Source: Patellaria atrata CBS 101060 (lineage: Eukaryota > Ascomycota > Dothideomycetes > Patellariales > Patellariaceae). Taken from it: 64,000 nt of DNA. Shown here piece by piece: positions 1 to 10,599 of this stretch (within the stretch, counting starts at the first letter, position 1; every line of letters begins with the position of its first letter). The notes under the pieces were generated by a model. The model worked only from the letters and a program-made list of their open reading frames with translations. It was not told the origin of the DNA and searched no databases. The position numbers and the translations under genes were made by a program. The stretch spans positions 316,623 to 380,622 of the forward strand of contig MU006092.1 of NCBI GenBank assembly GCA_010093705.1. The letters are read 5' to 3'.

Positions 1-416
1 CCAAGAAAGATCCAAATACGGTAAGAGTATAACCGTATTGCGCTCCATCAAAGCTATCCATAGTACATCTGACGACTCTTGAAACTAGGTTACTAGCCTT
101 TTGCGCCTGTGGTAAGGTGGTTTTGTACGACTGGTGTTGTATTTAGTTAGGCCAGTTGGATTTCAGTTGCTGGGAATACGAGATTCTGTTGAGCCTGGCG
201 GTATTGTTGGCTCTGTACACAAGTTGATAGGTCGTTGACATGGTTAATATAATGTTCGACAGCCGAAGGCGGTATGATGCATCGATTATCGTCACTACAG
301 TTATAAGTAAGTGAATAAGTTCAATTGATGGCGTTAAAACTTACGATGATGTATAAGAGACGGAACGACGTGTATCACGACAGATTATGGATGATGGTTC
401 CTATTTGTTATAGGAG

Positions 417-600
417 GTGAGAACAGTAGCCAGATTATCCTCGAAACTTTTATTCTCCAGTTCCAATGGAAACTCTCTGGTATTGGGGGAGGTGACTCCT
501 GCACGTTGGGTGCGAATGTTGTCTTGTAAACTCCCTGGTATCGTGGGAGGCAAGAGGTCTGTACTGTTTACCGGAGCCAAAGTACATCACTGCCGTACAA
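417..600 (-). pseudogene. Decayed copy of the orphan repeat-protein gene next door
   Basis: The stretch at about 421-531 aligns with 1290-1401, the repeat-coding part of the neighbouring orphan gene. Read on the minus strand it gives VQESPPPIPES and then, in another frame, ELENKSFEDNLATV. The intact gene has QEPPPPISGSSELEDTSFWDN at the same place. At least one frameshift therefore separates the two halves. A second weak match to the same unit follows at about 536-560. No start codon or full-length frame remains. I infer a tandem duplicate, or a lost extension of the gene, that is now a pseudogene. No function is known. Confidence 0.5.
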
Positions 601-635
601 CGGTGAGTTCAGGAAACAGCTCCACCCTTTTCTAG

Positions 636-1121
636 GTTGGGTTGGGTAATATTCTTCGAGAGGTCTTCAAAGTGTAGAGGGGATAGCGCGAACGACATGT
701 TGAATGCTTGTTGAGAATCAGATCAGGCACTACAAGTAGATGACGAGAGTAAAAGATTTTTGCATGAGATGAACCGTGATCAAAAGAAGAATGCAGTAGA
801 GGTGAATGATGTGGAAGAAAAGAGTTCGTTGTGGAAGAAGCGTGCCTTAATGTTTCTGTTGCCGTTTCGTAACGTACCTGCCTATGATTAGTTCTCTATT
901 TGTTGTTATTTTTATACCCAGTTCTGACTGCTTTACCATATATAATTTACCGGTACCTTATTGTATTCGAAACATCGTGTTGGGTGATTCCTACCTTACT
1001 ATTGATTCAGTGAAAGAGGATCTTTGTCATGACCTGGCTACGCGATTAGAGCCTACGATAAAATATTATGTGTACTGTACAGCAACTAAGGTATGGCACA
1101 GTGAAAAAACATTTCGATGAT
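636..1121. other. Intergenic, no gene seen
   Basis: There is no conserved coding frame here. One short plus-strand frame (884-1120) has no recognisable domain or composition bias, and I treat it as chance. The stretch lies between the decayed repeat copy and the stop codon of the orphan gene. Confidence 0.5.
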
Positions 1122-1634
1122 CTATCTATATGACATATAGTACTCGAATTCGCCCAAAACACTTGGATCTGGGTACTGGTACTCAGTGTTGTAAGAGGTA
1201 GGAGCAGTGGCTAAAGCATTCTCGAAACTTATATTCTTAGGTTCCACAACATCGGGCATCGTGTAGGATGGTTCCTGCACGATGTATGAGGTAAGAGCAT
1301 TAGCTGTATTATCCCAGAAACTTGTATCCTCAAGTTCTGAACTCCCTGATATCGGGGGTGGTGGTTCCTGTAAGTTCGGTGCCAATGTTGTATTTTTGAG
1401 CTTATTGCTCTTCGGCTTCTTGATCTTCCCCGATTTGACGGCGCACCCTTCCTTCTCAACACGACCCTTCCTTGGCCCATACTTCCTCTTATTGGCTTTT
1501 ATGATCTGACTCATTGTCATACCACTGCTGAGGGCATCACGAGTCTGCTGGTTGAGGTTGAACCATCCATTGTTGGCGTTATTGACAATGATCTGTTGAT
1601 GGTTCTGAGGAAGTAGAGGAAGCTGAAGTGCCAT
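1122..1634 (-). CDS. Orphan protein with degenerate ~31-residue repeats
   Basis: This is a single-exon 170-residue frame with an ATG at 1634 and a TAG at 1122-1124. I do not recognise the family. The N-terminal half has a basic stretch at residues 44-80 (KANKRKYGPRKGRVEKEG, then KSGKIKKPKSNKLK), which could be a nuclear signal or nucleic-acid contact. The C-terminal half holds two diverged copies of one unit. Each starts QEP and contains an acidic or polar segment ending in an aromatic-rich SFWDN or SFENA core. The repetition is also visible in DNA, where 1219-1289 resembles 1310-1380. No signal peptide or membrane segment is visible. A decayed relative lies 0.6 kb downstream on the same strand, suggesting a lineage-specific, locally duplicating gene. 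Expression is unproven. Confidence 0.5.
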   Translation of the reverse strand: MALQLPLLPQNHQQIIVNNANNGWFNLNQQTRDALSSGMTMSQIIKANKRKYGPRKGRVEKEGCAVKSGKIKKPKSNKLKNTTLAPNLQEPPPPISGSSELEDTSFWDNTANALTSYIVQEPSYTMPDVVEPKNISFENALATAPTSYNTEYQYPDPSVLGEFEYYMSYR

Positions 1635-3473
1635 TTTGAATAGATATGTTTGTGTTTATTTAAGTGGATGAGTGTTTAGATGTATATGTGTGAGTATTTA
1701 TATGGATATGGGAATGTCAATATGTGCGTGTGTCTGTGTGTGTGAGGATTGTCTGAGGAAAGAAAAACAAAAGGGAAAGCAAGGGAAAAAAGGAAGATTT
1801 ATAGACCTCGTGGGCTTCATCTTCTGGTAGCGGATGAAGGCCAAAATCGAACGCATTACTGCAATAAAGGCTTCAGGTACACGGATTCCCGGCAACTCAC
1901 TAGGCTGGTATGCTTCAATGGGCTTGAAAATCCTCAGTACCCACAAATTCTTGACTAGCGGTTGTGTTGTATGATTTCGAGGCATCACATATGGTCCGGC
2001 AGTGCTATCATCCGAAGTATTTGACGTACCATGGAAATGGGGAGCTTTGAGCTGGTTACGATGATAAACTCACAGGCAATAACTGAGAATTAGGGTGTCA
2101 ACTCGCTAAGCTCAGCAAGCAAACTTAGGAACCGTTGGATCTCAAGTGGATTGGACTCCTATGAATGGTACGATGACTCTCGAGAAGTTCTGCCAACAAT
2201 AAAAGAACGAATTGTTGGGAGGGGAAGGGGAAAAGAAGGGAAGGGGGTAGAGAGGAGGGGAGGGGGCCCCCTTCGGCGAAGAGGGCGTGTGCTTGCGGAC
2301 CGGGGAACCAGGCACTTTATGAATGTAGATAACTGATAACATATAACACTGAGAACTTATACTATGAGTTGATATGCTCCATAGAGTCGATAGTCTTTAT
2401 AGCGTAGACATGATTAGAATATGCTGGTGTGTGTCTGGAATGCTAGTGTCGTATAGTAGCGAGAACCTAATCCGATATCGTCGTCTTGGGGAGAGTTGAG
2501 GTACTTGACTATGCTTATGTCTTCTTTCTTCTTTCTCTTTCCATAGACTTTAGCAGCGGACGATGACAGTATTATTCATTCAGCATCCGGGGCTGCAAAT
2601 GCACACCGCGATTAGAAGCTCGCCATCACATCGGACATCTAGCATTTCTGCGTGGTGGTACGCTTCTCGCCTTTCTGCATTGGGTTTTTTTTTTAATCTC
2701 TCTCTCTCTCTCTTCTTTCTTTTCATCTCTTTTTTATTCTCTTTAACATAACTAGGGAGTCACCACGGTTATCGTATGGGATAGTTTTGAATCCGCGCAT
2801 GTTGGATTTAAATAACATTTGCTAATTCATTTTAACTACAAACTTCATGCAGTCGGTGCAGTCTGCAGTCGATATTGATCTCTATCTAGTATGAGTACTC
2901 TGCATTTTGATATGGGTGTAAAAAGGAATTGTGCAAAATCATCTTCTGATCCAGCTGCCAGAAAAAGACTCGCTCTCACTCACTACCAATGCCCCCTCAA
3001 GCTCAAGAGATACATGATCAAGCCTTCGAAGGCGATTTTCAACGTTTTGGAAGGTAAACACCTTTTAAGTGCGCAAAGAAAGAGAATCAGTCTTTACTTG
3101 ACGTTCTTTTAAGAACCGATCGTTTGTCGGATTATCCCGCAGCTATTTTTCTTATCCAGACGCTTGGGACGCGGATGTGGAGAGATCTACGGTGCACCAA
3201 CTGCCATTGTTTATACAATAGTCAACTGTAGCTCACCAAAAACTTAAACACATTCCAAACGTCAGATTGGAGCAGAGATGGAAGTCTAGGTACAGTACCT
3301 CCGCGCAAAGCAAACTCCCAATAAACGTCTCGAGACACTAGTGTCGACTGTTTGCTCTGTCTGAACCCCCCGAGTTTCAGCTCGTTGAGTGGAGCTTCGG
3401 AGCTTCCACTTAAAGACACTCTTACCAGCTCGATTTCCAGGCTTCCTGACAGTTACAACTTACAAACGTAGCG
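1635..3473. other. Intergenic with low-complexity tracts
   Basis: This is about 1.8 kb upstream of both the orphan gene and LST8. It contains a GT-rich tract at about 1650-1745, a purine-rich G/A tract at 2215-2285 and a pyrimidine tract at 2685-2745. A minus-strand frame at 1698-1985 starts with an ATG (MPRNHTTQPL...) but has no domain and runs into the GT-rich tract, so I do not call it. Confidence 0.45.
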
Positions 3474-4785
3474 ATGAGCGTCATCCTCTGTACTGGTTGG
3501 TCCTCTTCTTTATATCCTCTCGCCATACCTAGATACTGATTTTGACTTAGCTGGCTACGACCACACAATCCGGTAAGCGATCCATACTCCATCCAACTGT
3601 CACCCTACATACCTACTGTCAAACGAGATACTCACATCCATAGCTTCTGGGAAGCCCTCTCCGGTATCTGTTCCCGCACAATCCCACACCCGGACTCCCA
3701 AGTCAACCGCCTCTGCATATCGCCAGACAAACGCTTCCTCGCCGCGGCCGGCAACCACGCCGTGAAGCTCTACGACATCAAGTCCTCCAATCCAAACCCC
3801 GTCCTCACCTTTGACGGCCACACTGGGAACGTGACGGGCGTGGCTTTCCACTGCGAGGGCAAATGGATGGTCACAAGCTCGGAAGACGGGACGGTCAAAA
3901 TCTGGGACACTAGGACAGGAAGCGTGCAGAGGAACTACACACACGGCGTCCCGGTGAACGATGTAGTCATACATCCTAACCAAGGAGAACTCGTGAGCTG
4001 CGACCGAGGCGGCAACGTGCGGATATGGGACCTAAGCGAGAACAAATGCAGCCACCAGCTCATCCCGGAAGGCGAAGACGTCTCCGTAGCCAGCGTAACC
4101 GTCGCCAGCGACGGGACCCTCCTCTGCGCCGGCAACAACGCCGTAAGCCCTTCCAACTACCCCTTCCAACCCCCCCTCTTACCCCACTAACCCCCTCCAG
4201 GGCAACGTCTACGTCTGGCGCATGGTTCAAACATCCCACCTCACGACCCTCCTCCCCGTGACCAAATTCACCGCCCACAACACCTACATAACGCGCGTCC
4301 TGCTCTCCCCGGACGTGAAACACCTCGCCACCTGTTCCGCCGACCACACCGCGCGCATTTGGGCCGTCGACCCGACTTCCACCCTTACTAGCACTCCCTC
4401 CCAACCCCCAGCCCCGAACTACCTCCTCACCCCCGCGCCTCCGCACGTCCTCCAATCCCCGCACAACAACCCCAACAATCCTGCCAACACGACAAACCCC
4501 CCCATAAACATGCAAGCTCTGCACGCGCCCGCCCCAGCCCCGGTCCCCGAGACCAGCGCGAAGATAGCGGAGCCGACCCCCTTTCCCCTTGAGACGACGC
4601 TTATGGGCCATCAGCGCTGGGTCTGGGATTGTGCGTTCTCTGCGGATAGCGCGTATCTGGTTACGGCGTGTAGTGATCATTATGCGAGACTGTGGGAGTT
4701 GGGCAGTCAGAGCATTATTAGGCAGTATAATGGACATCATCGGGGGGCGGTTTGTGTGGCGCTTAATGATACTGCGTTGAGTTGA
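3474..4785 (+). CDS. LST8: TOR complex subunit Lst8 (WD40 propeller)
   Basis: Lst8 is the seven-blade WD40 subunit that binds the TOR kinase domain in both TOR complexes. Four exons fit: 3474-3495, 3551-3572, 3644-4142 and 4201-4785, giving 375 residues. The first two exons are only 22 nt each and encode the hallmark start MSVILCTAGYDHTIRFWEAL. WD-type blade ends are plain: VKLYDIKS, VKIWDTRTG, VRIWDLSEN, VYVWRMV, ARIWAVD and ARLWELG. The protein is about 72 residues longer than yeast Lst8 (303). The excess is one Pro/Asn/Thr-rich block at residues 239-310, between two blades. That block is encoded in frame by very C-rich DNA with no consensus splice sites, so it looks like a real insertion loop. 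The gene converges on BUD6. Confidence 0.95.
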
Positions 4786-5479
4786 GGAGGGGGGAGGGGG
4801 TGCTTTATTGAGCGTTTGGCATTATGGGTGGGTTGCGGGGTTTTGGGGAGTATGGTATGGTATGCTATGGGATGGAAGGGCACAAAGGAAAGGAAAGGAA
4901 GGGAGTTAATGAGGGAGTTAGGTTCACGATTACATCTAAACATACGTACGTGAGAAATGGGATAACTGACCAGCCGGGAAATCAAAGTTCAAGCATGATA
5001 CCCCTCTCTCATTCACTCAGTCCTTCATTAACTATCTACAATACATTTTCCTTCTTCGACTACTCTGCTCAATCTCCGATCAAACCCAGCTCCATGAGAT
5101 AGAGCACATCCATAACGCTCGCCATCATAGCAAACACACCTTGCCCTGATAGAAAGGACCCAGAGCGCCGAATATCGCTCATGCACCACGGCATAAAAGC
5201 ATTAAATAACATTAACCCGTGCAATCACGGTATCCACGCCTCGGTTCATCCACGCCGAACCAGAAAATGAAAAGTGGAGAAAAGTATGGTATGGTACAGT
5301 ACAGAAAAATCCCACGCAGTCAAATCCACAATATGGGATGGGATGTGGGTCGGTTGGGGTTCGTGAATCCGTGGTTCTGGTTCTGATCAGAGCGAGGTGG
5401 AGCCCAGATCCGGAACCAGGGAAATATTGATCGGGAAAATAACCACTTGGTCCAAAATCGGCAAGTGGTCGTGCGTCTA
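4786..5479. other. Convergent LST8/BUD6 intergenic region
   Basis: This is about 690 bp between two convergent stop codons and should hold both 3' UTRs. It includes a TACAGTAC word near 5296. I see no gene here. Confidence 0.6.
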
Positions 5480-8400
5480 CTAAGTTTGTCCGGGTTCATC
5501 CAGCGGCTGTTCCTTCGCCTCGACGAATTCCTGCGGCGGACTCGCGTTCTCCTTCCCCGTCTCTCGTGAGTCCTGTGCGCCATCTGTCTGCAAACCAAGT
5601 GTCTCTCGTTCCTTAGCCTCGCGCTTCTTCCTCAAGCGCTCCTGCTTCTCGCGCTCCCTTTGAAGCATAACCTCATGCTGCTCGCGCCGGACCCTCTCGT
5701 CTTTAATCTTCCTAAGACGTTCCACTTCCTCAACCCCACCACTCTTCTTCAGTTTCCCCTCTTCGACGAAACTGCCGAGCTCCTTCTGAAACTCGCCGCC
5801 CTTGCGGGACTCCAGTTCCTTCAGACGCTGACGTTCGGCGCGTTCGATCGCCTCGAGGCGGCCTTCGTGGTTAGGTTGCAAGGCCCTGACCTCGCCAAGG
5901 ACGCCATCTTTCGCCTTGCGCGGATCGACAGCCTGGTCCAAGGCCACGGCGCGGAGGTTGGCAGAAGCGCTGCGAGCGCCGGAAGTGGTGCCGACTTGCG
6001 CGTTCTGTTGCTTGGTCGCTTGTTCCACCAACGCGAACGTTTCCGCTGCTTGCTCTAGATCTTGTTCCAGATCCGCCATGTACTCCTCGTGCAGCTTCAA
6101 CTGTTCCTGATCGTCGCACACGCTCTGCAATTCGCGCTCGTGGAACTTCTTCCACAGGGGACGTTCGCGTTTGATCGTCTCTTGGAGCTTCTTGAGCTCG
6201 GAAGTCGCGATGGAGATGTCTTTGGCGACGGTTTCGAGTTGACGCGGGAGGGGCCGGACACCTCGGCTGACGACGTCTTTGCGGAGGTCTTCGACCAAAT
6301 CTTGCAGGTCGTCGACGCGGGTGATGAGCTTTTCGGCATCGTCGGAGAGCTGCTTCTTGCCGGCGTTGACGTAAGCACGGCCGGAGTCACCGTCGAGGGT
6401 TGGGATTGCGGCTTTGATGGCGGTGGACTTGACGACAGATGCCTTGGAACGGATGGTGGACATGGTGGAGTTGATATCTGAGACGAAGGAGCTGTATGTC
6501 TGGCGGACGATGGCGAGATCACGGCGGAGGTTTTGGACTTCTTCGAGCTGGGCTGCGGAATCTTTACTCGGAACCGCCGTTGAAGATCCGATGGGCGATA
6601 GAAGTGGCGTACGGTTGCTGAATAGCGAAGCACGATTTGATATTGTAGGTGCGGAGGCAATGCTCGCAAGCTCTTTGGCTGCGTCTTGTTGCTTTTCGGA
6701 CACACGCTGGATAGATGCCTTCTGCTCGTCGACAACGGTCTTGATGCCTTCTATCATTTGGCGAAGTCCACCAATTCCTTCATCAATATGGCGTTTGACC
6801 TCATCAAGAGCTTCAACGTTCAGGACCAGTACGGAGCGGTCCTTGATATCACTGAGATCTTCTAATTCATGACGGACACCGGAAACGGGATCCTGGACAT
6901 AGATCTCTGGTAAGTCGATGCCATTGCTATGAGTGTTCCAGGCAAACTTTTCGATGAATGCTAACTGCAGACGAGCCATGGTGAGATCCGTATAACCATC
7001 CTGAAGCACGAACTTTTTAATCTTGCTCTTGTATTGCAGGAAAAGTGTAAGTTCCTTTCCTGGTTGTGGTGATTGTTCCGGAATGAAGTGTTGTGACTGA
7101 GGTGGTGAAGGAGACTTTGTCTTGGACCTAACTCCTGGTTGAGACGGGATGCCGGATTGTCGGCGCAACAAAGAACCACTATCGACACGTTCGGGCAATT
7201 CTGTCACTGGTGGGTCGTCGCCGGGACCAAATAATGTCGCTCCCATCTCTATCTTCTCCGGTTCAGCTGGTTGAGGACCTAGTTTATCCTCAGGAGTCTT
7301 GACCACCGGACTATCGCCTGGGAGTTCCTCAGCCATAGGATGCTTGAACATCGATGCATCACTGCTGATATCAGTCTCCTCAGATATCCTCTTAGAAACC
7401 GGACCAGTTGTTATCCTGCTTGGTGATGATTCTCCCGCGAGCCGATTGGCAGAACGCTGGCGTTCTCCGACGTATGAGCGCCTTGCTCGGACAGCATTCA
7501 GGGATTCGCGAACATCTCTTCCTCTATTCGGAATAGGAGAATTCTGAGAAGGTGGGATCATCGGGATACCATTCGGACCGCCAAGGTGTTTTTGAATTTG
7601 ATATGCTGAGAATCGGCGTGAGGCCCTACGTTCTAAATCACCACCTTTCTGAAGCGCAGCGAGAGCATCCTGTTTTGGAGGAGGCGGTGGAGGTGGTGGG
7701 AAGTCAATGGCATATGATGGAGGAGGATTCTCAGCAACTGGCATTGTGTCTTCAGCCGGATAAGGAGCGATGACCGGGAGATTTTGCATGGTCTCACTTG
7801 AGAGTGAAGAAGGTTCCGAATGCATCGAGCTCTTGGAGATATTCCTGTTCACACGTGGGTTTGCTGGAAGGGTCTCATGTCTATGCGGTGATTGCCTTCC
7901 GCCAACAGCTGAGGATGTTCGAGGAGGAAGTTCGGAGAGTCCATCTGGAGCGATTACATCGCCACTGTCCGAACGCATGGCAAGCAGTCTACTACTTGAT
8001 TGTCTGGGTGGAAGATCTTCACCGCCAGTAATAGCATTGACGAAATCGCTGCTGCTGGAGCTATTTGATTTCACACTTCCTTCTTTTGCACCGAACCTCT
8101 GTCGGAGCTTTTGTTGCTTCTTCTTCAGGCCATGCAGGAGGTTTATGATGATGTCTCGGATTCGGGGAAGAAAGCGATCCAAGCTTGCCTGAGATGCCTC
8201 TTGACTGAGTGTCTCCTCTAAGATTTGTCGCAAGAGGTCTGGGACCGGTCCAAGATCAGAAGTATCAACCCCTATAGAGTTGAATGATCGTGAGGCGATA
8301 TTGAACTCATAACCTAGTCTGACGTAAACATCCGAGACGGCAGCTTCTGTTGCAGTACCTCTTGACCATTGTGTAAGAGTCTCTAGGAGTTGTTTTGTTG

Positions 8401-8976
8401 CGACGAGGAGGTGGGTGACGCTCTTCTCGATAGAGGACATCTGTTGTTGCGGCTGCATGTTAAACGTAATGGTTAGCATATGATCTAGCAAACAACGAGC
8501 GTCGCACGCAAACTTGAAGGGAGTTCTAATAAATGAGGACGCTATCCCATCTAGATTTAAAGACTTACCGTAAGTGCACGCTTTGAGGAACGGCCTGCGG
8601 AATTTTGAGAGTTTTGAGAGGCCCGGGAGCCAGGTTCTTCGGCGACAGGAGGCATTCTTGTTGCGATGGTGGGAGAATAAGATGGTACTATGTCGCTCTC
8701 TGGCTTGTTATTAGTAAAGACAGTTTCTCTTAAGCTTGAGCGCAGTGGTATCTGAAGAGGGGGGGGCATAAGGGTAGGGTCACGATCGCGTTGAATACGA
8801 CTTTGATATATGGCTGTTAATACGGGAGCTGACGGTAATCTTACATCCGAAAACCTCCCAAGTATTGCCATCGATTTGGCTCTTGAGAGCACAGGACGAG
8901 CCTTGATCCCTGACCTCTCCGACCACTCGCTTATAGCTGTATTGAGTGCCTTCATCAGCGAATCATTCTCAGCCAT
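5480..8976 (-). CDS. BUD6: Bud6/Aip3 actin- and formin-binding polarity factor
   Basis: Bud6 (Aip3) binds actin monomers and formins and promotes actin-cable nucleation at growth sites. Two exons fit: 8976-8569 and 8452-5480, with a GTAAGT donor and CAG acceptor, giving 1126 residues. The N-terminal region (starting MSSIEKSVTHLLVATKQLLE at about residue 141) is the conserved fungal Bud6 helical domain. A disordered Ser/Pro-rich middle follows, with an eight-proline run near residue 390 that may contact profilin or SH3 domains. The Aip3 core starts at about residue 605 (LFLQYKSKIKKFVLQDGYTD) and continues into long coiled coils and a basic, Lys/Glu/Arg-rich tail. I chose the ATG at 8976 because its context (AAAATGG) is strong; an in-frame ATG at 9003 has a poor context. 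Divergent from PBP1. Confidence 0.93.
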
Positions 8977-10599
8977 TTTAAATTCTCCGAGAGAATGAGG
9001 CATGAAATCGTCACCAGTTAACAAGCTTTGGGTTTTGGAATAGAAGATGGTCCATCAAAGAAGTTTTTATTTGCAAGTTGTGCGAAAGTCAAGCCAAGCA
9101 GTCGCGTCGGGTTCTGTGACTTCAATCTTCACTTAAAGTATTCCATGAATGCAAACGCCCAACTACGGTGACTAATGGAGGGGACCCAGGTTTACCTTAG
9201 CTTATCAGAGCGGAGTGTCGTTTGAATGTTACTGTAATTTACCTCAGCTTAACGTAGTTATATTGTCCTCAAATTCAGGAAAGAGCAAAGTGAGAATTTC
9301 AGATCAACTTTCTTCATCGGATGGTGGTTGTTGAACATCTATGGGGGTTTCAATCTACGTATCACCTCATGATACGGTACCCTTAATCCCACTAGCCACA
9401 GATCTAGTCTCAACTGAGCCTAGCGCCGTAAGGTAGACCCGGTTCCCAGTTCAGGACCTCAAAACCCTCTGGAGACGTGGAATAACTTAGTCAGACTTTC
9501 TAGAGTCAATGTTTATGTGAACTCCTCAAGTCCGCTCTCTCAATATAGTACAAACTATTGTCCCCCGATGAATCATTATTATTGCATGTGTGTCATATTG
9601 ACAAGTTATCGAAGAGGGCCAAATAAGGTCACCTTGAAAAGGGCTAAATATACAGTGCAGAGACGTACCTATACGAGAGAACCACTTGGTGAGATACTTG
9701 GAGTTAGTTAGGTATATTTCTAAATTGGTCATGTTCTGAAGAGTCAGACTCGTTACACGACGGCCCCAGGTATTTGCTGTAAGTCCAGGTGACGAGCGAT
9801 AATAATACTCCATTACCCATGATAATAGGAAACTATTAGAATCAACGGAGAGAGAAGACTTTGCAGAACCAATGTTGTGACCAATATTGTCCGAGATCGC
9901 ATTATCGTCGTGCCTCTGCAATAATCTATATCAAGCTCTCCATATTCCCCGAGAGAATGAAAGTTGTAGCCCAGGTTTGAGCTCCTCGGCTGGGTCGCCT
10001 CAACGTAGTTCTACGGTACTAAGCTTGTATTTCAAAACCTCCGCACTTTCTCTCGCCAACGTGAACGAGTCCTGCAGTTTCACAAGCTCCCACTTCCTCC
10101 GCATGCTTCAACTTGAAGTGAGGTGATCCTTTGTCGGTAAGAAACAAGGAGAAAACAGCAGAGACCAATAATACTTACAGTACTGGTTAAGTACTTGGTA
10201 CTGTTTCCCTAGTTGGACGGGGAGCCAGACGATCTCCTCCTAGCTCCCGGCCTACCTAGGCTTGGCGGTCCTGGTTGCTCCTGCCCTCTGCCTCACTTTA
10301 CTCTGACTGCACCAGAAAGAAAGTCCAGTGCCTCACCAAACTTGAAAGTCCAAGCACCTTTTCGATCTCACAACCTCCTCCCCCGGACTACAACCTTTTT
10401 TTCCTTCACCCTTCTCACCACCTTCTTCTCTTCAAAAAATTGCTTTGCCATCTCGAGGCAGAGAGCTTGTTCTTTTCCATTCAAGCTACTTATTTATCTC
10501 CATTGCGCTTGCCCGAGCGTGAGCTCGTTGGCCTCGTGCTGCCCCGTTTTCCTGGACCTACCTGATCCCCTCAACATTCACCTCAACTCCAACAAATAC
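8977..10599. promoter_or_regulatory. Divergent BUD6/PBP1 upstream region
   Basis: This 1.6-kb region lies between the BUD6 and PBP1 start codons and should hold both promoters and 5' UTRs. Pyrimidine-rich tracts at about 10340-10440 precede the PBP1 start, as is common in fungal promoters. A TACAGTAC word lies near 10180. A 131-codon minus-strand frame at 9526-9921 shows no domain, and I do not call it. Confidence 0.5.

Noticed and set aside
5660-6481. Long plus-strand frames opposite BUD6
   Set aside because: Antisense shadows of the Glu/Lys/Arg-rich coiled-coil coding strand.
9526-9921. 131-codon minus-strand frame between BUD6 and PBP1
   Set aside because: No domain, no splice partner, and it lies in the expected promoter region.
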